From Streptomyces sp. A0642 (lineage in GTDB: Bacteria; Actinomycetota; Actinomycetes; Streptomycetales; Streptomycetaceae), in contig NZ_SSBL01000004.1 of the NCBI RefSeq assembly GCF_004795105.1, forward strand, positions 62,001 to 126,000: DNA of 64,000 bases. Reading direction: 5' to 3'. The first letter of the stretch is position 1, and every line of letters starts with the position of its first letter. The translations under genes were made by a program, and so were the position numbers. A model generated the notes under the pieces. It was not told where the DNA came from. It worked only from the letters and a program-made list of their open reading frames with translations, and made no database searches. Positions 9,434 through 17,253 of this stretch are shown piece after piece.

Positions 9434-10756
9434 ATGCGGGAAGCGCACGCAGACCAGTCCGCCCCGGCCGAAGACTCCCGGCCCGGCCCCGAGGAGGCCC
9501 AGGTGATCGTGGTGGGGGCGGGGCCCGCCGGGTCGTCCGCCGCGTACCACCTCGCGAGGGCGGGCGTCGACGTGCTGCTGCTGGAGAAGTCCGCGTTCCC
9601 CCGGGAGAAGGTGTGCGGCGACGGCCTCACCCCGCGCGCGGTGCACCAGCTCATCCGGATGGGCGTCGACATCAAGGCCCCCGGCTGGACGCGGTCGCGC
9701 GGAATGCGCTGGGTGACCGGCGACCGGCAGGTGCAGATCGACTGGCCCGCGCTGGGCGGCTACCCGGACTTCGGCCTCACGCGCAGCCGGCACGACTTCG
9801 ACGACATCCTGGCCCGCCACGCGGTGGCCGCCGGGGCCCGCCTGCGCACCGGCGTGAAGGTGACGGAGCCGGTGACGGACCGGGCCGGCCGGGTCACCGG
9901 TGTCACGGCGGTGTCGGGCACCGAGGCGCCGGTGGTGCACCGCGCTCCGGTCGTCATCGCCGCGGACGGCGCGTCCGCGCGGCTCGCTCTGGCCATGGGG
10001 GTGCAGCGGGACACGAACCGGCAGATCGCCACGGCGGCCCGTCGCTACTACCGCAGCCCCGAGCGTTCCCGTGAGGAGTTCCTGGAACTGTGGGCGGACC
10101 TGCGCTACCCCCGGAGCGACCACTTCCTGCCGGGGTACGGCTGGATCTTCCCGATGGGTGACGGGCGGGTCAACGTAGGGCTCGGCGCCATCCCCCACCG
10201 CCGCCACGGCAAGGCCGACCTGCGGGCCACTCTGGACCGGTGGCTGGCACGGACACCCGAGGCGTGGGGGCTGCGCGAGGAGAACGCCGAGGGGCACGTG
10301 CGCAGCGCCGCGCTGCCGCTGGGCTTCAACCGTCACCCGCTGTACACCAGGGGGCTTCTCCTGGTCGGCGACTCCGGGGGCATGATCAGCCCCTGGAACG
10401 GTGAGGGCATCGGCCAGGCGCTGGAGGCCGGCGAGGTCGCGGCCGAGACGGCGGCACTCGCGCTGGCCCTGCCGGCGGGCCCCAGGCGGGAGAGGGCGCT
10501 CCGTCACTACCCGGTCGAGATGAACCGCCGCTGGGGCAGCTACTACCGGCTCGGCAACACGGCCGCCGGCCTGGTGTTCAGCCGCTCCGGTTTCCAGCCG
10601 GTGCTCAACCGCTACGTGATGGGCTCGCCGTTCCTCCTCAGCACGCTGGCCCGGTTGCTCACCAACCTCACGGACAAGCCCTCGCGCGATGTGATCGACC
10701 ATGTGCTGAACACCGCGGTGCGCCTCGTACCCGCTCCGCACGTGCGCCGGCACTGA
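9434..10756 (+). CDS. Geranylgeranyl reductase family flavoprotein, MenJ-like
   Basis: A 440-aa protein, start behind GAGGAAAGG. The N-terminus has the Rossmann FAD motif VIVVGAGPAGSSAAYHLARA (about residues 24-43), then the family signature FPREKVCGDGLTPRAV; a second FAD motif, LLVGDSGGMISPWNGEGIG, is near residue 315. Relatives include archaeal lipid geranylgeranyl reductases and mycobacterial MenJ, which saturates one isoprene unit of menaquinone. Streptomyces menaquinones are partly hydrogenated, so a menaquinone-chain reductase role is the best guess. It is the last gene before the biosynthetic cluster and is probably housekeeping. Confidence 0.85.
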   Translation: MREAHADQSAPAEDSRPGPEEAQVIVVGAGPAGSSAAYHLARAGVDVLLLEKSAFPREKVCGDGLTPRAVHQLIRMGVDIKAPGWTRSRGMRWVTGDRQVQIDWPALGGYPDFGLTRSRHDFDDILARHAVAAGARLRTGVKVTEPVTDRAGRVTGVTAVSGTEAPVVHRAPVVIAADGASARLALAMGVQRDTNRQIATAARRYYRSPERSREEFLELWADLRYPRSDHFLPGYGWIFPMGDGRVNVGLGAIPHRRHGKADLRATLDRWLARTPEAWGLREENAEGHVRSAALPLGFNRHPLYTRGLLLVGDSGGMISPWNGEGIGQALEAGEVAAETAALALALPAGPRRERALRHYPVEMNRRWGSYYRLGNTAAGLVFSRSGFQPVLNRYVMGSPFLLSTLARLLTNLTDKPSRDVIDHVLNTAVRLVPAPHVRRH

Positions 10757-10769
10757 CCCGAATGCCCCG

Positions 10770-10809
10770 CCGGCCCCGGTCCGTCAGCCTTCGTACGGAT
10801 CCGGGCCGG
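10770..10809. terminator. Probable terminator between convergent genes
   Basis: A nearly perfect inverted repeat, CCGGCCCCGGTCCGT (10770-10784) against ACGGATCCGGGCCGG (10795-10809). It lies in the 27-bp gap after the reductase stop (10756) and runs into the 3' end of the minus-strand small gene. It could serve both directions. Confidence 0.45.
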
Positions 10810-11026
10810 GGGCCCCGAGGAGCTGCCGTCCCCACGTCATCTCCGCCTCGCTGAGCGGCACTTCGGGGCACAGCCGTTCGGGGTGGCCCGGGGCCGGCCC
10901 GCCGGGGGCCTCGTCGGTCCTCCCGTCCTGCGGAGCGGGGCCCGGCGGGACAGGGATCCAGATCTGGCCGAAGGCGATCAGCGCGCCGGCGCAGGATCTC
11001 AGATATCGGGTGAGGAGGGTGCGCAT
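10784..11026 (-). CDS. Small protein resembling DUF6059
   Basis: An 80-aa protein with ATG at 11026: an N-terminal amphipathic/hydrophobic helix (MRTLLTRYLRSCAGALIAFG), a Pro-rich middle, and a C-terminal segment GHPERLCPEVPLSEAEMTWG. The GHPERL...PLS..E..W.RQL pattern is what I associate with DUF6059, a family of uncharacterised small proteins often found beside SARP genes in Streptomyces clusters. It is divergent from the SARP gene and has a candidate SARP box directly upstream on its own strand. Function unknown. The family assignment is from memory of the motif and should be checked with a profile. Confidence 0.65.
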   Translation of the reverse strand: MRTLLTRYLRSCAGALIAFGQIWIPVPPGPAPQDGRTDEAPGGPAPGHPERLCPEVPLSEAEMTWGRQLLGAPGPDPYEG

Positions 11027-11048
11027 CGCCCCAGCCTGCCGGGCCCCG

Positions 11049-11069
11049 CCAAAGCCGCACCAAAGCCGC
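11049..11069 (-). promoter_or_regulatory. Candidate SARP box upstream of the DUF6059-like gene
   Basis: Two exact 10-bp direct repeats (GCGGCTTTGG read on the minus strand) start 11 bp apart, 23-43 bp upstream of the ATG at 11026. The 11-bp period places both on one face of the helix, as in known SARP operators. The GGCTTT core matches the plus-strand sites at 29153, 34363 and, less fully, 17163. Confidence 0.5.
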
Positions 11070-11141
11070 CCGCTCACAGCACATTTCGGCCAATCGGCAT
11101 ACGTACGCAGTTTCCCCGATGTGCGGACGCGCGCGTTGCCT

Positions 11142-11172
11142 CGAAAGTGACAGGACCCGGAACGCGAAAGTG
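11142..11172 (+). repeat. Direct repeat in the SARP leader
   Basis: The octamer CGAAAGTG occurs at 11142-11149 and 11165-11172, 23 bp apart and 26-56 bp upstream of the SARP start. The spacing is about two helical turns. It could be a binding site for an upstream activator or for autoregulation; no more can be said from sequence. Confidence 0.3.
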
Positions 11173-11197
11173 TGTTCCCCCGTCGATCGAGGTACCG

Positions 11198-11971
11198 ATG
11201 CGCTACGAACTGCTCGGCCCCCTCCGCGTCTCCCACGAGGGGCGCGGATACTCCCTGAGCGCTCCCAAGATGGAGATGACACTGGCGACCCTCCTCGTGG
11301 GCGCCGGACGGGTCACCACGAAGGAACAGATCATCGAGGAGCTCTGGGGGTCGGGGCCGCCGCGGCGCGCGTCGGCGGCCGTCCACGTCTACCTCTCACA
11401 GCTGCGGAAGTTCCTCACCGCCGCCGGTGACGACGGCGGCCGCGCCGTGATCACCAAGCCCTCCGGCTACCTCCTGCGGCTGGACGGGGCGGGGTACGAC
11501 GTCGACGACTTCCGCGCGGCGATGCGGGAAGGGCGCTTCCTCCAGCAGTCCGGCAGCTACGAAGCCGCCCTCGACGCCTTCGGCCGGGCGCTCTCGCTCG
11601 TGCGCGGCACCGTCCTCGACGGCACCCCCGAGGGCCCGGTGCTCACCCGCTTCGCCACCTGGGTGGAGGAGGAGCGGCTCGCGGGCCTGGAACTCTCCGT
11701 CGAGGCCAGTACCGCGCTCGGCCGCCACCGCGAGGTCATCAGTCTGCTGAACACCCTCACGGCCGAGTACCCCTTGCGCGAGTCCTTCTACCGCCAGCTC
11801 ATGCTCGTCCTGTACCGCTCGGAGCGGCAGGCGGAGGCGCTCCAGGTGTACCGCTCGGCGCAGCGGGTCCTGCGGTCCGAACTGGGCCTGGAACCCTGCC
11901 GGTCGCTGCGCCGGCTGCATCAGGCGATCCTCACCTCGGACCGGCTCCTCGACCTTCCCGTGGCGAGCTGA
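11198..11971 (+). CDS. SARP-family transcriptional activator
   Basis: A 257-aa protein, ATG at 11198 behind GAGG. The N-terminal winged-helix OmpR-like DNA-binding domain (MRYELLGPLRV; PKMEMTLATLLVGAGRVTT; EELWGSGPPRRASAAVHVYL; GYLLRL) spans about residues 1-95, followed by a bacterial transcriptional activation domain (about 100-250) with the typical ending FYRQLMLVLYRSERQAEALQ...LRSELGLEP. Short AfsR/DnrI-type SARPs act as pathway-specific activators binding 11-bp-period repeats, and such repeats precede several transcription units here. First gene of an operon: the next gene starts 2 bp after its stop. No in-frame TTA codon was seen. Abyssomicin clusters also carry a SARP. Confidence 0.93.
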   Translation: MRYELLGPLRVSHEGRGYSLSAPKMEMTLATLLVGAGRVTTKEQIIEELWGSGPPRRASAAVHVYLSQLRKFLTAAGDDGGRAVITKPSGYLLRLDGAGYDVDDFRAAMREGRFLQQSGSYEAALDAFGRALSLVRGTVLDGTPEGPVLTRFATWVEEERLAGLELSVEASTALGRHREVISLLNTLTAEYPLRESFYRQLMLVLYRSERQAEALQVYRSAQRVLRSELGLEPCRSLRRLHQAILTSDRLLDLPVAS

Positions 11972-11973
11972 CG

Positions 11974-12741
11974 ATGGCCCCGGAACGACAGGACACCTGG
12001 CTGCGCCGCTACCACGGCACGGACGCCCCGGCCGAGCTCATCTGTTTTCCGCACGCGGGCGGCTCCGCCGGCTACTGGCACGCCCTGTCCGCCGCCGCCC
12101 TCCCCGCCCTGAGCGTCCGCGCCGTCCAGTACCCGGGGAGACAGGACCGGTACCGCGAACCGGCCGTCCGGGACCTGCACCGGCTCGCGGACCTGATCGC
12201 CGAGGCGGTGGGCGACGGCCCGCCGCCGGCCGGGCCACGGATCTTCCTGGGTCACAGCATGGGCGCCTCGCTCGCTCACGAGGTCGCCCTGCGGCTGGCC
12301 CGGGCGCCGGACCACCGTCCGGCGGCGCTCCTCGTGTCCGGCCGCCGGGCGCCGTCCCGCGCGGTGGCCGGATCGGAACGCCTCGACACCGACACGGCGC
12401 TGCTCGCCAAGGTCCGCTCGCTGGGCGGCACCGCACCCGCCGTGCTGGACGACCCCGAACTGCTCGAACTGGTCCTTCCGGCCCTGCGCGGCGACTACGC
12501 GGCGCTCTCGGCCTACGTACCGAGCGCGGGTGTGCCCCTGGCGTGCCCGGTCGTGGCCCTCACCGGGGACAGTGACCCGGAAGCGCCGGTCGCGGACGTG
12601 CGCGCGTGGCGCGACCACACCACCGGGCCCTTCGAACTGCGGGTCTTCCCGGGCGGCCATTTCTTCCTGGGCGACCACCTGCCGGCCGTCGCGGAACTCG
12701 CCGCCGCCGTGGCGGCCGCCGTCACGGCGGCCCGGCTGTGA
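11974..12741 (+). CDS. Type II thioesterase
   Basis: A 255-aa alpha/beta-hydrolase of the GrsT/RifR family. The nucleophile elbow is GHSMG (Ser95), the acid is in TGDSDPEAP and the catalytic His is His229 in GGHFFLG. FPHAGGSAG near residue 30 is the oxyanion motif. Type II thioesterases remove aberrant acyl groups from PKS carrier proteins. It lies immediately after the SARP gene and is probably co-transcribed. This fits the very large PKS downstream and the single type II thioesterase usual in abyssomicin clusters. Confidence 0.92.
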   Translation: MAPERQDTWLRRYHGTDAPAELICFPHAGGSAGYWHALSAAALPALSVRAVQYPGRQDRYREPAVRDLHRLADLIAEAVGDGPPPAGPRIFLGHSMGASLAHEVALRLARAPDHRPAALLVSGRRAPSRAVAGSERLDTDTALLAKVRSLGGTAPAVLDDPELLELVLPALRGDYAALSAYVPSAGVPLACPVVALTGDSDPEAPVADVRAWRDHTTGPFELRVFPGGHFFLGDHLPAVAELAAAVAAAVTAARL

Positions 12742-12748
12742 GGGCGTG

Positions 12749-13624
12749 GTGAGCGCGGCCGGGAGCCTGCTGGCGATCAGCGATCTGCATGTGGCGTTCG
12801 GGGAGAACCGGGCGGTGCTGGAAGGGCTCCGTCCGGACCACCCGGACGACTGGCTGCTGGTGGCCGGCGATGTGGGCGAGATCGCCGGTGACATCGGCCG
12901 CGCCCTGGAACTCCTGACCCGGCGCTTCGCCCGAGTGGTGTGGGTACCGGGGAACCACGAGCTGTGGACCCACCGCCACGACCCGGTGACCCTCCGGGGG
13001 CTCAACCGGTACGAGCACCTGGTGCGGATGTGCCGGGACCTCGGCGTGGTGACGCCGGAGGACCCGTACCCCGTGTGGCAGAGCCCGACGGGCCCGGTCA
13101 CGGTGGCGCCGCTGTTCGTCCTGTACGACTACACCTTCCGGCCGCCCGGGACCGGGTCCCGGGCACAAGCGCTCGCGCGGGCCCGGTCGAACGGCGTCGT
13201 GGCCACCGACGAGGTGCTGCTGCACCCCGACCCGTACCCGTCGATCGACGCCTGGTGCCGGGCGCGCGTCGCCGTGACGGAGCGCCGGCTCGCGGCCCTC
13301 GCCCCCGGCACCGAAACGGTGCTGGTGAACCACTTCCCGCTGGTGCGCGAGCCCACCCGCGTCCTGCGCCATCCGGAGTTCGCCCTCTGGTGCGGCACCG
13401 AGGCCACGGCCGACTGGCACACCCGCTTCCACGCCCGTGCCGTGGTGTACGGGCACCTCCACATCCCCCGGACCACCTGGTACGACGGGGTGCGTTTCGA
13501 GGAGGTGTCGGTCGGCTACCCCCGCGAGTGGCGCAGCCGCGCGAAGGGCCCGGGCGGGACGCGGCTCGTTCTGCCGGGCCCGCACCCGGCCGCGCGCGGC
13601 GGCGGAGCGGAGGTGCGGCGGTGA
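12749..13624 (+). CDS. Calcineurin-like metallophosphoesterase
   Basis: About 291 aa from GTG 12749 (GAGGG ends 4 nt upstream; GTG 12746 is the alternative). The conserved blocks of the metallophosphoesterase fold are all present in order: SDLHVAFGENR, LLVAGDVGE, VWVPGNHELW, VLVNHFPL and VYGHLH. These bind two metal ions and hydrolyse phosphomonoesters or diesters. It sits between a thioesterase and a phosphopantetheinyl transferase, overlapping the latter by 4 nt (GTGA). A link to carrier-protein or CoA metabolism is possible, as is removal of a phosphate from an intermediate; the substrate cannot be read from sequence. It is not a usual part of spirotetronate clusters as far as I recall. 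Confidence 0.82.
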   Translation: MSAAGSLLAISDLHVAFGENRAVLEGLRPDHPDDWLLVAGDVGEIAGDIGRALELLTRRFARVVWVPGNHELWTHRHDPVTLRGLNRYEHLVRMCRDLGVVTPEDPYPVWQSPTGPVTVAPLFVLYDYTFRPPGTGSRAQALARARSNGVVATDEVLLHPDPYPSIDAWCRARVAVTERRLAALAPGTETVLVNHFPLVREPTRVLRHPEFALWCGTEATADWHTRFHARAVVYGHLHIPRTTWYDGVRFEEVSVGYPREWRSRAKGPGGTRLVLPGPHPAARGGGAEVRR

Positions 13625-14331
13625 TCGCCGCTCTGCTGCCGCCGGGGGCGGTGGGGGCCGAGGTGTACGACGATCCGCCGGACGCCCGGCTCCATCCGGC
13701 GGAGGAGGCCGCCGTCGCCCGGGCCGTGGAGACGCGCCGCAGGGAGTTCACCACGGTGCGCCACTGCGCCCGGACGGCCCTGCGTGAACTGGGCTTCGGA
13801 TACGAACCGCTGGTGCCGGGGCCCCGGGGCGCGCCCCGCTGGCCGGCCGGCGTGGTCGGCAGCATGACGCACTGCGCCGGCTTCCGGGCGGCCGGGGTGG
13901 CCCGGTCCCGGGTGCTGGCGTCACTGGGCATAGACGCCGAACCCGACCGGCCGCTGGGGCCCGGCATGCTCGCCTCGGTCTCCCTCCCGGCGGAGCGCGA
14001 GCGCATGGCCGAACTGAGCGCGCACCGGCCCGGCGTGTCCTGGGACCGGCTGCTGTTCAGCGCCAAGGAGGCGGTGTACAAGGCGTGGTTCCCGCTGACC
14101 GGGCTGCTGCTCGACTTCCCGGAGGCGGAGATCCGGATCGACCCCGGGGGTACGTTCCGTGCGGCGCTCCTGGTGCCCGGCCCGGTGGTCGGGGGCCGGG
14201 CGATCGGGGTCTTCCACGGCCGGTGGGCGGCGGCCGACGGGCTGCTGGCCACCGCGATCGGGGTGCCTCAGCCGGCCAGGGCCATCAGCCGGACAAGCGC
14301 GGCACGGGAGTTCACGCCCAACTTGCTGTAG
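13621..14331 (+). CDS. 4'-Phosphopantetheinyl transferase, EntD/Sfp type
   Basis: A 236-aa protein starting with GTG that overlaps the preceding stop (GTGA). It shows the PPTase signatures: PRWPAGVVGSMTHC, the Mg-binding pair Asp105 and Glu107 in GIDAEPDR, and WDRLLFSAKEAVYKAW with Lys149, Glu150 and Lys154. The length and the EntD-like middle fit the actinobacterial EntD branch. It would convert the PKS and discrete ACPs to the holo form using CoA. The 3' end overlaps the convergent LuxR regulator gene by 64 bp, so transcription of one could interfere with the other. Confidence 0.9.
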   Translation: MIAALLPPGAVGAEVYDDPPDARLHPAEEAAVARAVETRRREFTTVRHCARTALRELGFGYEPLVPGPRGAPRWPAGVVGSMTHCAGFRAAGVARSRVLASLGIDAEPDRPLGPGMLASVSLPAERERMAELSAHRPGVSWDRLLFSAKEAVYKAWFPLTGLLLDFPEAEIRIDPGGTFRAALLVPGPVVGGRAIGVFHGRWAAADGLLATAIGVPQPARAISRTSAAREFTPNLL

Positions 14332-17006
14332 ATGTGCGTCAGATGGACGTCCACGGTGCGGGGGCTCACGCGCAGCCGCCCCGCGATGTCCTTGGTCTTC
14401 AGCCCCTCGCCGGCGAGTTCGGCGACCTCTCGCTCCCGCAGGGTCAACTCGTCGAGGCCGCTGCTCTCCCGACGGTCCGTCACCCGGGCCGCCGACCGCG
14501 CCAGTGCGCGGGCGCGGGCACCCGCGGGACTGGAGTCGCCGAACAGCTTCCGGGCCTCGCCGTAGCACTGGGCGGCCTCCGCGGGCAGTCCCCGGGCCAT
14601 GAGGGCGTGGCCGCGGGCCAGCAACGCGTGCCCGCTCTGCTCGACCAGCCCGACGGCGGCCGCGGCCGCGGCCGCCCGTTCGGCCCAGGCGTCCAGGGTG
14701 TCCGCGTCGGCCTCCGTCTGCACGGCGGCCGCGGCCAGGAGTTCGTAGTTGCGGGCCGCGAACACGGCGACGGGCTCGGAGACCCGCCAGGCCTCCCGCT
14801 CGGGAAGCAGCAGGGCCAGGGCGGCGCCCGCCTCGCCCGAGGCGAGCGAGGCCTCGGCCAGGAGGAGGGCGTTGAGCGGCGTCCGGGGCTCCGGAGCGGC
14901 CCGGCGCGGGGACCCTGCCGCGGCGGGGGGCGGCGAGTTCCGGCCCAGCTGGGCCCAGGCGGCGGCGGTGATCGCGTCCGACAGGGCCACATGGTCGCCC
15001 CGGCCCATGGCGCGGGCGGCGGCGGCGCCTTCCCGGACGGCGCCCAGGGCGTCGGCCAGCCGGCCGCTCTGGTAGTGCACATAGCCGAGCGTGTCGAGCA
15101 GAGGCGGCAGGAAGTGCGCGTCGCCCCGGCTGCGCACGGCGGTCAATGCCCGCTCCGCATGTCCGTACGCAGGGCCGTACCACCCCATCAGCGCCTCGGC
15201 CCAGCTCAGAACCAGGAGATGGCCGGCCTCCTGGTCCCCGGCCGGCCGTCCCGAGTCCAGTTCGTCCAGGGCCTGAGCGGCGGCGTCCAGGGACATCTCC
15301 GCCGCGCACATGTCGCCGTCGAGGACGGCGCACAGCCCGGCGAGGCCGAGGGCCCCGCCCGCGGTGACCGGGTCGGCGCCGTCCGTGCCGTGCACGAGCA
15401 CCTCGACATCGGTCCGGGCCGGGATCTGGCCGGCGAGCACCTTGCCGAGCTGCTGACTCACCCGCAGGAGCAGTCCCGCGCCGGGCGAAGCGGCCTGAGC
15501 GGCGGGGAGTTCGGCGGCCAGCAGTGCCTGTGCCTCCTCGTCGTGGCCGAGTGCCGCGAGCACGGCGGCGAGGAAGGCTGCGGCACCGGCGCGGCGCCCG
15601 GGTGACCGGCCGTCGGGTCCGGCGAGCACCTCGGCCACGAGCGCGGCGATCCGCTCGGCGTCGCCCTCGGCGGCCAGGGCACGGACCACCTGCTGCCACA
15701 GCTCGGTACCGACGGGACCGGCGCCGCTCCCGTCGCCGGTCCTGCGTCCGAGCCGCAGCGCGGACCTCAACCAGTGGGCCGCTTCCGCGGGCCTGCCCGC
15801 CTGCGCGCAGGAGCGCGCGGCAACGGCCAGTACCTCGGCGTCGGCGGGCCGCATCCCGGACCCGGCGCGCTCGATGTGCGGGGCGATGACGAGGGCCGGG
15901 AGGCCCAGCCGCCCGAAACGGTCCCGGGCCCGGCGGTGTGCCCCCGAACGCCAGCAGGCGTCGGCGTCGGCATAGAGGCACCCTCGGAGCAGCGGGTGCC
16001 GGAAGGCCAGCACGCCGGTCTCCGCCGTCGAGCGGATCAGGTCGCGGCGGCGCAGCTCGGAGAGCGCCCGGCAGGCCTCGTCCCGGGACGTCTCGGCCAC
16101 CTCGGCGACGGCGTCGACGTCGAAGACGCTGCCGAGCACCGCCGCGGCGTGCACCACTCTGCGGGGTATGGCCGCGAGGAGCTCCGTCTCGGCGAGCAGG
16201 CGGGCGCCGAGCGAACTGGACGTCCAGAGGTCGAGGGTGTCCCCGGTCAGCGATCCGGCTTCGGCCAGGGCGGTGAGGTAGAGCGGGTTGCCGCCGCTGT
16301 GTGCGTACAGCCGGGGCAGTTCCGGGGCGTCGGCGCGGACTCCCAGCACCTCCGCGCACCGGTGCGCGGGCAGGGCCCCGAGGGTGAGGGTCTCGACGGC
16401 GCCGAGCTCGCCGCCCTCCTGGAGCACGGCACGGAGGGGAACGGGGGCCTGCCTCGGCCGGTGGGCGACGACGAGGAGCAGCCCGTGGTCGAGGGGCCAG
16501 CGGATCAGGGTCTCCACCAGCCGTGCCGAGCCGGCGTCGGCCCAGTGGAAGTCGTCGAGGACGAGCAGCGCGCCGCCCGGGGACGCGGCGGGTCCGGCCG
16601 CGAGGAGGCGGCGCACCGCCGCGAAGTACGGGGAGCGCCAGAGGGACCGCTCCGCGCCGGGCGGGACGTCCGTGAGCGCTTCGACGAGCGCCGCGGTCGC
16701 GGTGGCGCCGGCGCCCGCCTCCGCGCCGGCGCCCCGCCAGGCGGTCAGCGCCTGCACGAGGGGGTGGAAGGGGACCTGTGCCTCGGCCTCGGAGCAGCGG
16801 CCGTGGAGGGCGGCGAGCCCCTGTGCCCTGGCCTCCTGGGCCAGGGCGGCGAGCAGTCTGGTCTTGCCGGTTCCGGGGTCGCCGGCCAGTTCCACGATGG
16901 CCGGCCTGCCGTCGCGGGCGGCCCGGACGAGTTCCGTGAGCCGCGCCAACTCGGCGGTGCGGACGGTAGTGACGGTGTTCGGCCTGGTGATGGTGGTGAT
17001 GCCCAT
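14268..17006 (-). CDS. LuxR-family LAL regulator (ATP-binding, helix-turn-helix)
   Basis: A 912-aa protein from ATG 17006, which follows GGGGAAGGGG; an in-frame ATG at 17132 exists, but the 15-bp palindrome at 17112 would then be coding. Walker A is GDPGTGKT (42-49) and Walker B is in LLVLDDFHWAD. A long helical TPR-like region follows, and the last 65 residues are a LuxR HTH (LTLREREVAELAGEG, then TKDIAGRLRVSPRTVDVHLT). LAL proteins are pathway activators of macrolide and polyene clusters; abyssomicin clusters also contain one. Divergent from the RHS-tetronate operon, tail-to-tail with the PPTase gene. No in-frame TTA codon was seen. Confidence 0.92.
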   Translation of the reverse strand: MGITTITRPNTVTTVRTAELARLTELVRAARDGRPAIVELAGDPGTGKTRLLAALAQEARAQGLAALHGRCSEAEAQVPFHPLVQALTAWRGAGAEAGAGATATAALVEALTDVPPGAERSLWRSPYFAAVRRLLAAGPAASPGGALLVLDDFHWADAGSARLVETLIRWPLDHGLLLVVAHRPRQAPVPLRAVLQEGGELGAVETLTLGALPAHRCAEVLGVRADAPELPRLYAHSGGNPLYLTALAEAGSLTGDTLDLWTSSSLGARLLAETELLAAIPRRVVHAAAVLGSVFDVDAVAEVAETSRDEACRALSELRRRDLIRSTAETGVLAFRHPLLRGCLYADADACWRSGAHRRARDRFGRLGLPALVIAPHIERAGSGMRPADAEVLAVAARSCAQAGRPAEAAHWLRSALRLGRRTGDGSGAGPVGTELWQQVVRALAAEGDAERIAALVAEVLAGPDGRSPGRRAGAAAFLAAVLAALGHDEEAQALLAAELPAAQAASPGAGLLLRVSQQLGKVLAGQIPARTDVEVLVHGTDGADPVTAGGALGLAGLCAVLDGDMCAAEMSLDAAAQALDELDSGRPAGDQEAGHLLVLSWAEALMGWYGPAYGHAERALTAVRSRGDAHFLPPLLDTLGYVHYQSGRLADALGAVREGAAAARAMGRGDHVALSDAITAAAWAQLGRNSPPPAAAGSPRRAAPEPRTPLNALLLAEASLASGEAGAALALLLPEREAWRVSEPVAVFAARNYELLAAAAVQTEADADTLDAWAERAAAAAAAVGLVEQSGHALLARGHALMARGLPAEAAQCYGEARKLFGDSSPAGARARALARSAARVTDRRESSGLDELTLREREVAELAGEGLKTKDIAGRLRVSPRTVDVHLTHIYSKLGVNSRAALVRLMALAG

Positions 17007-17111
17007 GGCGCAGGTCCCCTTCCCCCGGTCTGCATTGCGCGCTCTCGGCGCTGAGAGACACCCGACAGCTGTGGCCACTGGCCAGGGTAGGCGCGGGTGA
17101 CGGGATGAATC

Positions 17112-17126
17112 GTTCTGTAACAGAAC
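17112..17126. promoter_or_regulatory. 15-bp palindrome between LAL gene and RHS operon
   Basis: GTTCTGTAACAGAAC is a perfect inverted repeat (7-bp arms around one base). It is 106 bp upstream of the LAL start and 128 bp upstream of the RHS start, in the divergent promoter region. A dimeric regulator site is likely, possibly for autoregulation of the LAL gene. I do not recognise the family. Confidence 0.5.
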
Positions 17127-17162
17127 CTTCATGGACGGCCGCGGTAACGCGGGCCCTCGGCC

Positions 17163-17180
17163 TTAGGGGAGCTTTAGAGG
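17163..17180 (+). promoter_or_regulatory. Candidate SARP box upstream of the RHS-tetronate operon
   Basis: TTAGGGG (17163) and TTAGAGG (17174) are direct repeats 11 bp apart, ending 73 bp before the RHS start codon. A weak -10-like CAGCCT lies 7 nt downstream, close to the 8-nt distance seen at known SARP promoters. The TTTAG core is shared with sites at 29164, 34374 and 38042. Confidence 0.5.
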
Positions 17181-17253
17181 GCCCCGGCAGCCTTGCGAGC
17201 GTCCGAACTCCAGCGATCCGCAGTCCAGTCGGTCCAGTTGAGGAGCCGTGCCC

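Noticed and set aside
11198-17006. Possible bldA control through rare TTA codons in the regulators
   Set aside because: Reading the SARP, LAL and TetR genes in frame I saw no TTA codon, so direct bldA dependence of these regulators is not supported.
17006-17132. ATG 17132 as the start of the LAL regulator
   Set aside because: The extra 42 residues are not family-like, and the 15-bp palindrome would fall inside the coding region; ATG 17006 has a strong AAGGGGA ribosome binding site.
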